In this document: piece after piece, positions 1 to 7,789 of the stretch
Layout: each line of letters starts with the position of its first letter
How positions within the stretch are numbered: position 1 is the first letter of the stretch
Assembly (NCBI RefSeq): GCF_003390325.1
Contig: NZ_QUOK01000001.1
Span: forward strand, 744,001 to 808,000
From: Rhodohalobacter sp. SW132
GTDB lineage: Bacteria > Bacteroidota > Rhodothermia > Balneolales > Balneolaceae
DNA: 64,000 nt
Reading direction: 5' to 3'
The notes under the pieces: generated by a model
Database searches by the model: none
Told to the model about the DNA's origin: nothing
Seen by the model: only the letters and a program-made list of their open reading frames with translations
Translations under genes and position numbers: made by a program

Positions 1-2
1 AA

Positions 3-731
3 CTTCCGCTTCTATTCCTGCTCGTTCTGCCGGGAACGCTCGGCATTTTATTAATGCCCGATATCGACAATCCCAACCTGATCTACACCGAATTGATGTA
101 TGACCTGATTCCAGTCGGTGTATTGGGCATCATCCTCACCGGATTTGTGGCCGCGCTGATGTCGAGCATCGATTCTGCGCTCACGGCATCATCGAGTATC
201 GCCACGATGGATCTTTACCGAAAATTCAGGCCCGGGGCCACTCAAAAAAACCTGGTGAATACCGGTAAAATCTTTATCCTGATCTCGGTTATCCTGGCAT
301 CTTTCTGGGCTCCATACATTGACCGATTCCCCACGCTTTGGGAATATCTGCAGGCGGTGCTCTCCTATCTGAGTCCGCCCATTGCGGCCTGCTTTCTGTT
401 CGGACTGTTTTGGAATAGAGCAACATCCGACGGCGCATTCTATTCATTACTGGGTGGCAGCGGCATGGCGCTTCTGCTGATTCTGAATAACTATTTTTAT
501 ACGATTCTCTTCCCGATCCACTTCCTCTATTCAGCTACCATCATCTTCCTGTTCAGCAGTATTGTGATGCTGATCGTAAGCCTGGCGAAACCCGAAAAAG
601 AGGTCTCACCATTTTTTACGGCGTCAAAAGAACGCATTCCTGAAACAGAAGTGTCGTGGTATAAAAATTATCGATTTCACGCCCTGATCGTACTTATTCT
701 TACGATAGGACTGGTGGCTCTTTTTTGGTAG
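3..731 (+). CDS. Sodium:solute symporter (SSS family), C-terminal part
   Basis: Integral inner-membrane Na+-coupled transporter, cut by the left edge of the window; the frame is open from base 3 and the ATG at 54 is internal. About seven hydrophobic segments are visible. The stretch after the second one (ALMSSIDSALTASSSIATMD) is the serine-rich SSS signature that contributes to the Na2 site. The substrate cannot be told from this half; the adjacent glycan-use genes make a sugar or sugar acid plausible, but that is inference. The protein ends in a short hydrophobic tail (LIVLILTIGLVALFW), typical of the SGLT-like branch. The next gene begins 152 bp downstream. Confidence 0.85.
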   Translation, partial: LPLLFLLVLPGTLGILLMPDIDNPNLIYTELMYDLIPVGVLGIILTGFVAALMSSIDSALTASSSIATMDLYRKFRPGATQKNLVNTGKIFILISVILASFWAPYIDRFPTLWEYLQAVLSYLSPPIAACFLFGLFWNRATSDGAFYSLLGGSGMALLLILNNYFYTILFPIHFLYSATIIFLFSSIVMLIVSLAKPEKEVSPFFTASKERIPETEVSWYKNYRFHALIVLILTIGLVALFW

Positions 732-883
732 AGTATTGATGTATGATTTGCTTTCAAAAAAATTTGAGCCCATCAATCATTTTACTTTACCTGAACTATC
801 ATTTATCACAACAAAAAATTACGATCTCTGCCTTAAACTGTTACATTGACTCAAAGTAATTTCAAATTTTCAATCCTCGAAAA

Positions 884-1870
884 ATGAACTATCGAACACT
901 TGGCAAAACCGGCTTTAAAATCTCTGAAATCTCCCTGGGAACCTGGCAGCTTGGCGGAAAGTGGGGAACGGACTTCGATGAAAAAATTGCGGCTGAAACT
1001 CTGGATACGGCGATTGAAGCGGGAGTAAATTTTATCGACACGGCCGATGTGTATAAAGGCACTGAAAGCGAAGTTGCCGTCGGAAAAGCGGTGAAGCGGA
1101 CCGATAAACAAATCCACGTGGCAACAAAATGTGGCCGGCAGATCAATCCCCACATCAATGAAAATTACACTCCGGAAGTTCTCCGGGGATATGTAGAAGA
1201 TTCCCTCCAGCGGATGAATCTCGAAACGATTGACCTGATTCAGCTCCACTGCCCGCCCACCGAGGTGTATTACCGACCTGAGATTTTCGGCGAATTTGAA
1301 AAGCTGAAAGAGGAAGGAAAGATTCAGAATTTGGGAGTGAGTATCGAAAAAGTGGAGGAAGGGATCAAAGCCCTGGAATATGATAATGTGACCTCCATCC
1401 AGGTGATTTATAACATGTTTCGGCAGCGTCCTCATGAAGTGCTTTTCCCGATGGCACAAGAGAAAAATGTGGGTATTATCGTCCGGGTTCCACTGGCGAG
1501 CGGCCTGCTGACCGGTAAGTTTTCGAAGGAAACCACATTTGGTGAAAAGGATCACCGCAACTTCAATCGTGAGGGAAAGTTTTTTGATGTGGGCGAAACC
1601 TTTTCAGGGATTCCATACGAAAAGGGAGTGGAAGCAGTGAATGAGCTGAAAGAAATTCTTCCGGATGATGAAAATCTTGTCCACCTGGCCCTTCGATGGG
1701 TATTGATGAGCGACGAGGTTAGCTGCGTAATTCCCGGCGCATCATCCGTGGATCATGTAAAGTCCAATGCTGAAGCAGCAGAAAAACCGCCGGTTTCTGA
1801 TGAGATCATGAAAGAGATTGATCGGGTGTACAGTGAGCAGATCAAACCGCTTGTGCATCAGCGGTGGTAG
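884..1870 (+). CDS. Aldo/keto reductase
   Basis: NAD(P)H-dependent oxidoreductase of the aldo/keto reductase superfamily, cytoplasmic, 328 aa, normal length for the family. The tetrad pattern can be followed: Asp and Tyr in FIDTADVYKGTESEVAVGKA, Lys in VATKCG and His in IDLIQLHCPP. The C-terminal half has the expected phosphate-binding region (VIPGASSVDHVKSNAEAA). The substrate is not predictable. The last 160 bp have a degraded homologous copy at 16336-16495 on the far side of the glycan locus, showing that a second, related reductase gene once stood there. A 64-bp gap separates it from the convergent GH144 gene. Confidence 0.92.
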   Translation: MNYRTLGKTGFKISEISLGTWQLGGKWGTDFDEKIAAETLDTAIEAGVNFIDTADVYKGTESEVAVGKAVKRTDKQIHVATKCGRQINPHINENYTPEVLRGYVEDSLQRMNLETIDLIQLHCPPTEVYYRPEIFGEFEKLKEEGKIQNLGVSIEKVEEGIKALEYDNVTSIQVIYNMFRQRPHEVLFPMAQEKNVGIIVRVPLASGLLTGKFSKETTFGEKDHRNFNREGKFFDVGETFSGIPYEKGVEAVNELKEILPDDENLVHLALRWVLMSDEVSCVIPGASSVDHVKSNAEAAEKPPVSDEIMKEIDRVYSEQIKPLVHQRW

Positions 1871-1934
1871 CAGGAAGGTTTCCAGGTAAAATATAATCAC
1901 TCCCGGTATAGTCCTGCAATTGCTGCAATTACAA

Positions 1935-3317
1935 TCAATACGTAAAGCCTAATTCATCAAGACCGTTTTGGATATCTTCGTTGCTCATAAAAAGATCCCA
2001 TAACAAACCGGAGCGGTGGTTTTCAATCATAACCACAATCGGGCCCTGATCAATTGCAAGATAGCGCTGAGGGAACCAGTTGTGTTCAAAGCTGAATGCG
2101 TCGAAAAATCCAAATTTACCAAAGGTCTTGTCTTTATGATTCTCGTACAGATTACGGATTACCTTCATCGATTCATCAGGGGTATAAGGGATAGATGAAA
2201 GTGCCGCAGTTGGAGTAATAACGCCAAAATCTACATCAAATGGCCGGTGTGCGGCATAACCATCGATCGAGTAGCTGGCCGTCAATCCCCAGAGATCCTC
2301 TCCATATCCTTCAAAACCTTTTGGGTTTTCAATAGCGTACTCATACTGAATCAAAGTATGATTGCGGTTATTTTCCCAGTAGTTGGCATATCGATCTTCA
2401 AGATTTCTCGGGTCGAGTCCAAGAAAAGAGTAGTGTGCCCAGAAAAGCGGTCCTCCATACTCCTGGGCTCCATTGTGGCGAAGCGGTAGGGAGTAACCAT
2501 ACGCTTCATGGCCTGTATACCTGATATTACCACCCCTGGCCCACCCTTCGTGATACACTTCCGGGTCGATTGAATAGGTGGGGGAACCTGCAGCGAGGAT
2601 GTAAACAATCATCGCTTCGTCGTATCCCCGAACCTGATGGTTGATCGCCCAGCCGTGGTTTGGCGACCAATGCCAATAAAGTACATTTTCAGAACCGTTT
2701 TTTGTATGCCAGTTCCAGTTTACGTCTCGCCATAAAGTGTCGATGCGATCGGCAAGTTCCAGTTCCCGTTCATCACCCTCAAGCAGATACTGTTTTACGG
2801 TTAAAAGCCCCTGGATCAGGAAAGCAGTCTCTACAATATCAGCACCATCATCCTCCTGGCTGAAGGGGCTAACCCTGCCGCTGTTGCCTTCAAGCCAGTG
2901 CGGCCAGTGTCCGTTAAAGCGGTCGGCCGATTCCAGAAATCCGATTATCCGGTCAAAACGATCCACCGCTTCATCACGCGTAATATATTCCCGTTCGACA
3001 CCGACAATAATAGCCATCAGCCCAAAACCTGAGCCTCCGGTTGTGACAATATTCCGATCTTCACCCTGTCCATCAAGATGATATCGTTCGCGAGCCATCC
3101 CGGAATTGGGTTCAGCTCCCTCCCAGAAATACTGGAATGTTGCTTCCTGAACGATATCCAAAAGCTCATCATCTGAAAGTTCTGTTGGTTCTTCACCATT
3201 TCCATTTTCCAGTGGAGGTCTCTCTTCCACAGAAGTGGTTTCACATGCATTAAACGTTGCTAATCCACTAAATAGCAGAAAAAAGATAAAGAGGTACTTG
3301 ATATTTTTATCACTCAT
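1935..3317 (-). CDS. GH144-type endo-beta-1,2-glucanase-like lipoprotein (copy 1)
   Basis: Secreted lipoprotein, 460 aa, with an N-terminal hydrophobic helix and lipobox (TFNAC, Cys25), so probably anchored in the outer membrane. The rest is one alpha/alpha-barrel domain of the glycoamylase/GH144 type (Pfam Glycoamylase), with conserved blocks SGMARERYHLDG, GGSGFGLMAIIVG, DGADIVETAFLIQGL, HWSPNHGW and IDQGPIVVMIENHRSGLLWD. Characterised GH144 enzymes (for example from Chitinophaga pinensis) are endo-beta-1,2-glucanases, so sophoro-oligosaccharide release from beta-1,2-glucan is the best guess. It is a close paralogue of the gene at 5091-6467. A LacI-type palindrome lies 86 bp upstream of its start. 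Confidence 0.85.
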   Translation of the reverse strand: MSDKNIKYLFIFFLLFSGLATFNACETTSVEERPPLENGNGEEPTELSDDELLDIVQEATFQYFWEGAEPNSGMARERYHLDGQGEDRNIVTTGGSGFGLMAIIVGVEREYITRDEAVDRFDRIIGFLESADRFNGHWPHWLEGNSGRVSPFSQEDDGADIVETAFLIQGLLTVKQYLLEGDERELELADRIDTLWRDVNWNWHTKNGSENVLYWHWSPNHGWAINHQVRGYDEAMIVYILAAGSPTYSIDPEVYHEGWARGGNIRYTGHEAYGYSLPLRHNGAQEYGGPLFWAHYSFLGLDPRNLEDRYANYWENNRNHTLIQYEYAIENPKGFEGYGEDLWGLTASYSIDGYAAHRPFDVDFGVITPTAALSSIPYTPDESMKVIRNLYENHKDKTFGKFGFFDAFSFEHNWFPQRYLAIDQGPIVVMIENHRSGLLWDLFMSNEDIQNGLDELGFTY

Positions 3318-3402
3318 AACGCTTGATGATCAGGGGAAAAAAGGGTTACAGATCGCAACAGTAAATCAGTTTGAGAACACATAAATTCTATTAGCCGCTT
3401 TT

Positions 3403-3421
3403 TTATGCAATTTTTGCATAA
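3403..3421. promoter_or_regulatory. LacI-family operator palindrome upstream of GH144 copy 1
   Basis: TTATGCAA-TTT-TTGCATAA: 8-bp arms that are perfect reverse complements around a 3-bp centre, in the 413-bp divergent gap between the GH144 gene and the LacI regulator. Size, symmetry and AT-rich flanks fit a LacI-family operator. The same TGCAAA/TTTGCA half-sites recur upstream of the EEP/GH144 and SusC promoters (7509-7706). Binding by the neighbouring regulator is inference. Confidence 0.6.
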
Positions 3422-3545
3422 CTTATTTTTTTAAAAAACTTCACTAAAAATGGTTATCTAATTCAAATATACACCATTTAGCTTTATAATGAATGAATGT
3501 GGGGAATATAAAACTTTATCTGTATTTAGATGAGGTGTGCAACGC

Positions 3546-3563
3546 TGTGCAAAATCTTACGCA
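3546..3563. promoter_or_regulatory. Possible second, imperfect operator upstream of LacI gene
   Basis: TGTGCAAAATCTTACGCA is an 18-bp imperfect palindrome (about 7 of 9 positions match), 168 bp before the LacI start, in a short stretch with four related TGCA/CGCAA words (3536-3571). It could mediate autoregulation. Weak on its own. Confidence 0.3.
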
Positions 3564-3730
3564 AGTCTGCACAGAATTTAATCAATGAAAAGGGACTGGA
3601 ACAGAATGTGACATAAAACTACTGGCTTTGCAATGACTCTGAATTATGAATTAAGCTATCATTTGCCGATAAAGGGAAAATATAGACGACAATTGCTGCA
3701 TTTAAGTGAATCATAAATCAATCAGCTACA

Positions 3731-4729
3731 ATGAAAATAACTCTCAAAGATATAGCAGAGGACACCGGGTTTTCCATATCTACAATTTCACGGGTTTTAA
3801 ATAATTCTGATAAAATCAGTTCTGACACTCGGAAAAAAGTTCTTTCAAGTGCAAAAAAGCTTGGTTATAAAATTGCAAAAAGTGGAGACTCTGCATCAAA
3901 AAAGCATCTTAATATAGCTTTAGTTGCTACCGGGTTTCATCAGGGAGAGTTTTATACAAGTTATTTTTATGGTTTGAATAAAGCAGCTCAACAAAATAAT
4001 GTCCGCCTTTTTTTATCAGTAGTGATTGATCATCAGAAGGGCCTCGTAAAATTGCTGAAGAGTTTGGCATCAGAATATTATGATGGGATTGTGTTATGCA
4101 TTCCTGAATTATTCAGTTCAGACCACGAAATCATTGCATCTGAACTGCCGAATGATTTTCCAGTGTTATCAAATTCATTAATTGAAAATCCGGTATTTCC
4201 TACAATTACTTTCGACAGTTACTCTGGCGGATATCTTGCCGCCAAACATTTTCAGGAACAAGGGTATAAAAAAGTTGGAATCATTCTTGGACCTTCGGAA
4301 CGATCAGAATCCCGATTCCGGAAAAATGGATTTACAGATTATGTTACTCAACAACGTGGGATGGAGTTAACCTGGAGTTGTGATGGAGATTACACATTTC
4401 AATCAGGCATCAGTGCATTTGAAGATTTTCTGCAGAATAAAAACCAACCTGAAGCTGTGTTTGCTTCAAATGATACTATGGCAAATGGTTTTCTGCAGAC
4501 AGCCAAAAAGAACCATTTTAAGATTCCGGAGGATGTAGCACTTATCGGCTATGATGATCTTCCCTACAATGAACATACTCAGCCATCTTTATCATCCATC
4601 CGCACCGATTACGAAAAACTGGGTAATGCTACAATCAAAGCTCTTTTAGAAACATTGTCTGAAAATAACTTCACATCAAATGTACTAAGCTTCGTGCCGG
4701 TATCTGTTTCTCATAGAGAATCATCTTAG
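3731..4729 (+). CDS. LacI family transcriptional regulator of the glycan locus
   Basis: DNA-binding repressor/activator, 332 aa. Residues 1-55 form the LacI helix-turn-helix and hinge (ITLKDIAEDTGFSISTISRV, then LNNSDKISSDTRKKVL). Residues 60-330 are the periplasmic-binding-protein-like effector domain, with the usual signatures AAKHFQEQGYKKVGII, EAVFASNDTMANGF and VALIGYDDLPYNEHTQPSLS. It sits between the two GH144 genes and is divergent from copy 1, as expected for a local regulator responding to an oligosaccharide. The start is the only ATG in front of the HTH. The candidate targets are the TGCAAA-containing promoters at 3403-3421 and 7500-7710. Confidence 0.93.
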   Translation: MKITLKDIAEDTGFSISTISRVLNNSDKISSDTRKKVLSSAKKLGYKIAKSGDSASKKHLNIALVATGFHQGEFYTSYFYGLNKAAQQNNVRLFLSVVIDHQKGLVKLLKSLASEYYDGIVLCIPELFSSDHEIIASELPNDFPVLSNSLIENPVFPTITFDSYSGGYLAAKHFQEQGYKKVGIILGPSERSESRFRKNGFTDYVTQQRGMELTWSCDGDYTFQSGISAFEDFLQNKNQPEAVFASNDTMANGFLQTAKKNHFKIPEDVALIGYDDLPYNEHTQPSLSSIRTDYEKLGNATIKALLETLSENNFTSNVLSFVPVSVSHRESS

Positions 4730-4786
4730 TCTTATTTTTTGCAGTATTGGATGGTATGACTATGATTTTTGTACCGGTATAGCTGT

Positions 4787-4992
4787 GAGGCTGCAAAAAA
4801 AAGTGGCTTCCTGTAAATCATCGCCTAATTAAGTTTTTAAGTTAAATTTAAGTTCCCGGTCTTTTTGACCCACCCCCGACCCCTTCCTATGTCGCAAATA
4901 CACTCTATATGGATGGGAGCACAATAAAATATTTACATTTTCTTACGGTATTTAGGGTCTGAGAATTCAGTTGACGCTTTTTGTAAATAGCC
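4787..4992. repeat. MITE-like repeat, copy A
   Basis: About 206 bp, one of three copies (others at 42143-42350 and 45255-45463). All share the core CCTAATTAA...GGTCTTTTTGACCCACCCCC...CCTATGTCGCAAATACACT...GGTATTTAGG.TCTGA. The ends are short inverted repeats, clearest in copy C (RACTGTCCAAAAAG against CTTTTGGGACAGCC) and eroded here. No ORF. It lies between the LacI gene and the end of GH144 copy 2; nothing else is visible in this 361-bp gap. Confidence 0.7.
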
Positions 4993-5090
4993 AGCCCCGG
5001 GCCGGAATTTCCGATTCAGTTATATATCAGCTTCCAGGTAAATTTTGTGCCATCTCACAACACATCTGATGGTTTGTGATTTCGCATTTC

Positions 5091-6467
5091 TCAGTAAGAA
5101 AAACCAAGTTTATCGAGTCCGTTCTGCACCTCATCGCTGCTCATGAACAGATCCCAAAGTAAACCGCTTCTGTGGTTCTCTATCATAACTACAATCGGTC
5201 CCTGGTCTATTGCAAGATATCGCCGGGGAAACCAGTCGTGCTCCGGGCTCATGGCATCATAAAAACCGTATGGGCCAAACATTTCATCATGATAATTTTC
5301 ATACAGATTTCTCATAACTTTCATCGATTCCTCCGGTGTGTATGGAAAGGATGAAAGTGCAGCTGTAGGAGTGATTACGCCATGGTCCACACCGTGGGGC
5401 CTGTGTCCATCGTAGCCATCCATTGAATAACTTGCGGTTAAACCCCATAAATCTTCGCCATACCCTTTGTAATCAAATGGATTATCTATTGCGTACTCGT
5501 AATGAATTAATGAATGATTTCGATTATTCTCCCAATAATTGGCATACTGATCTTCAAGATTTCTTGGATCTAACCCGAGATAGGAGTAATGAGCCCAGAA
5601 AAGAGGCCCGCTGTATTCTATAGCGCCATTGTGTTTAAGAGGCAGTGAATATCCATACGCTTCATGATCCTCCAGAACAATATCACCACCCCGGGCCCAG
5701 CCTTCGTGGTATACCTCGGGATCAATCGAATAAGTGGGAGAAGAAGCTGCCAGAATGTATGCGATCATCGCTTCATCGTAACCCTGCACGGTATGATTCA
5801 TGGCCCAGTCATGATTTGGTGACCAGTGCCAGTAGAGTACACTCTCTTCCCCTTCTTTTGTGTGCCAGTTCCATTGCACCTCTCGCCAGAGAGTATCAAT
5901 CCGGCTGGCTATTTCCTGTTCTCGTTCATTTCCATCCTGCAGATATTGGCGCACGGTTAACAAACCCTGGACAAGAAATGCGGTTTCAACAATATCTGCC
6001 CCGTCATCCTGCTGGCTGAACGGTTTTGTCTCGCCGGTTCCACCGTCCATCCAGTGAGGCCATAAACCATTAAAACGGTCGGCTTCTTCAAGAAAATCAA
6101 CGATACGATCAAACCTGTCAACCGCTTCGTTTCGTGTAATAAAGCCACGTTCAGCACCTACAATAATGGCCATCAAACCGAAACCGGAACCGCCGGATGT
6201 TACCACATTTTTGTCGTCCTGCGGATAATAGCCATCCACATGATATCTTTCACGTGCCATACCTGAATTGGGTTCTGCACCATCCCAAAAATACTGGAAA
6301 GTAGCATACTGAACCTCATCGAGTAACTCCTCATCTGAGAGTACTTCATCTGTCGAAATTGACGACGATTCAGGCTGTCGTTCAATATTTTTACAGGTAG
6401 AAAATAAAAAGATGCCTGCTGTAAGAATCAGAAGGAAATTGTATCGCTTTCTGTAAAATGCTTTCAT
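5091..6467 (-). CDS. GH144-type endo-beta-1,2-glucanase-like lipoprotein (copy 2)
   Basis: Lipoprotein of 458 aa with signal helix and lipobox (FSTC, Cys25), followed by the same glycoamylase/GH144 barrel as copy 1. The shared blocks include SGMARERYHVDG, GGSGFGLMAIIVG, QDDGADIVETAFLVQGL, YLAIDQGPIVVMIENHRSGL and the final GLDKLGFSY. Most core positions are identical between copies, while the linkers after the lipobox differ. It is the second gene of a two-gene operon: its ATG overlaps the stop of the upstream EEP gene by 4 bp (ATGA), implying translational coupling. Role: surface or periplasmic cleavage of beta-1,2-glucan, inferred from family. Why two copies are kept is unknown; different product size or substitution tolerance is possible. 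Confidence 0.85.
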   Translation of the reverse strand: MKAFYRKRYNFLLILTAGIFLFSTCKNIERQPESSSISTDEVLSDEELLDEVQYATFQYFWDGAEPNSGMARERYHVDGYYPQDDKNVVTSGGSGFGLMAIIVGAERGFITRNEAVDRFDRIVDFLEEADRFNGLWPHWMDGGTGETKPFSQQDDGADIVETAFLVQGLLTVRQYLQDGNEREQEIASRIDTLWREVQWNWHTKEGEESVLYWHWSPNHDWAMNHTVQGYDEAMIAYILAASSPTYSIDPEVYHEGWARGGDIVLEDHEAYGYSLPLKHNGAIEYSGPLFWAHYSYLGLDPRNLEDQYANYWENNRNHSLIHYEYAIDNPFDYKGYGEDLWGLTASYSMDGYDGHRPHGVDHGVITPTAALSSFPYTPEESMKVMRNLYENYHDEMFGPYGFYDAMSPEHDWFPRRYLAIDQGPIVVMIENHRSGLLWDLFMSSDEVQNGLDKLGFSY

Positions 6468-7411
6468 TTATCTCTGCTTTGTGAGTTGAATTTGATTTCT
6501 GCAATAACCGGGAAATGGTCTGATGGATAATTTAATCCGTCATAACTGTCTGTTAACACTCCATATCGGTTTACCTCAAAATGATTGGTGAGAAATATAT
6601 AATCGATGCGGCGATCGGGTTCCCTGGTGAAACTAAAGCCATTAAATGTGCCTGTTGGTCCATGCGGAGGTAGATTTGAGATGTGATACGTGTCTTGAAA
6701 TCTGCCATCATCGATCACTTTTTTGTAAGCTTTGTTATCGGGTTCAGCATTTAAATCCCCTAAAAAAATTATTTTTGCATCCTCAGGGGTATTTTCTTCT
6801 ATATGCTCAAGAATCATTCTGCTGCTGTTTTCACGGGCTTCCTGACTTTCATGATCAAAATGAACATTGTATACGTAAAACTCTTTTCCTGAATCCAAAT
6901 GCTCAAATTTGCCCCAGGTACAAATCCTGTGAAAATTGACTCCCCAGTCCATCGAAGGCCGATCCGGGGTTTTTGAAAGCCAGAATGTATCGTGTTCAAT
7001 TACCCGGAAAAGATCCGGGTTGTAAAATATAGCACTATGTTCACCTTCTGTGTCTCCATCATCCCGAGAAAACCCGATGTATTCCTGCCCAAGCATTTGA
7101 CGCAAATCCTGCAGCTGATTGTGTTCACCCTCTTGAGAACCCCATAGCACGATATCGTGAAACCTGATAACACTTGCTACGTGGTGCTTGCGGGATTCCC
7201 AGCTATTTTCATGTTCAGCTGGGGTAAAGTAAAAAATGTTGTAGGATGAGATGTTAAATGGCTGAGCCGAAACGGTGGAAAACCCGGCTAAAAGGAACAA
7301 TAGGACCGCAGAATAAACGATCACGCATACACCATTATGTACTTGCAGCCGGAGAAACATTTTTCGGGTTGTAATCTGATTCATCTTTTCTACAATTATG
7401 TGAGTTATCAA
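6464..7411 (-). CDS. Secreted endonuclease/exonuclease/phosphatase-fold hydrolase
   Basis: Exported metal-dependent phosphoesterase-fold protein, up to 315 aa. A signal peptide (VYSAVLLFLLAGFSTVSAQ) ends near residue 50; the later ATG at codon 10 (MNQITT) may be the true start. Family motifs are present in order: SQEGEHNQ (metal Glu), NVHFDHES (His), GDLNAEPD (Asp/Asn), RIDYIF and SDHFPV (catalytic His). It is the first gene of an operon with GH144 copy 2, with a 4-bp overlap. EEP proteins cut nucleic acids, inositol phosphates or phospholipids. In a glucan locus it may remove phosphate-linked substituents such as phosphoglycerol from the polysaccharide; this is inference only. Confidence 0.85.
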   Translation of the reverse strand: MITHIIVEKMNQITTRKMFLRLQVHNGVCVIVYSAVLLFLLAGFSTVSAQPFNISSYNIFYFTPAEHENSWESRKHHVASVIRFHDIVLWGSQEGEHNQLQDLRQMLGQEYIGFSRDDGDTEGEHSAIFYNPDLFRVIEHDTFWLSKTPDRPSMDWGVNFHRICTWGKFEHLDSGKEFYVYNVHFDHESQEARENSSRMILEHIEENTPEDAKIIFLGDLNAEPDNKAYKKVIDDGRFQDTYHISNLPPHGPTGTFNGFSFTREPDRRIDYIFLTNHFEVNRYGVLTDSYDGLNYPSDHFPVIAEIKFNSQSRDK

Positions 7412-7789
7412 CAGGCAATTCCAATCTGGAATATGGAGGAAATCTTGAATTGTCCGGACTTTGCTTATTCATGATGCCTGTTGAAGTGATACACTAAAAA
7501 AGAGATAATGCAAACTAAAGTGCAAACTATCAAATGTTAATGAAATTTTGCATAAAACCAATAAAAGTCTAAGACATAAATTTCGAAATACACTTTTTAA
7601 ATTCACTTTTAAATGTTAAAATTATAAGTGTTTAAGTTAAAAAGCGTAGATAATAAAACGTACCTGTTATTTATGCAACACAATGCAAACTGATTTCTAT
7701 TTTGCACTATTAAGTGTAACAGATGATGTAGATTCAACTTTTTCAACATCACGAATGCAATTTTTAAAAGATTATCAAAGAGGCAATCT
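7412..7789. promoter_or_regulatory. Divergent promoter region of EEP/GH144 and susCD operons
   Basis: AT-rich 378-bp gap without a gene. It holds six copies of a TGCAA/TTGCA half-site: 7509-7515, 7521-7527, 7546-7553, 7674-7678, 7684-7690 and 7701-7706. The last two form TGCAAA-N11-TTTGCA. The same word makes up the palindrome at 3403-3421, so both divergent operons are probably under the LacI regulator. No clear -10/-35 pair could be fixed. Confidence 0.45.

Noticed and set aside
851-1555. 234-codon open frame antisense to the aldo/keto reductase
   Set aside because: The sense gene has complete family motifs; the antisense product looks like random sequence.
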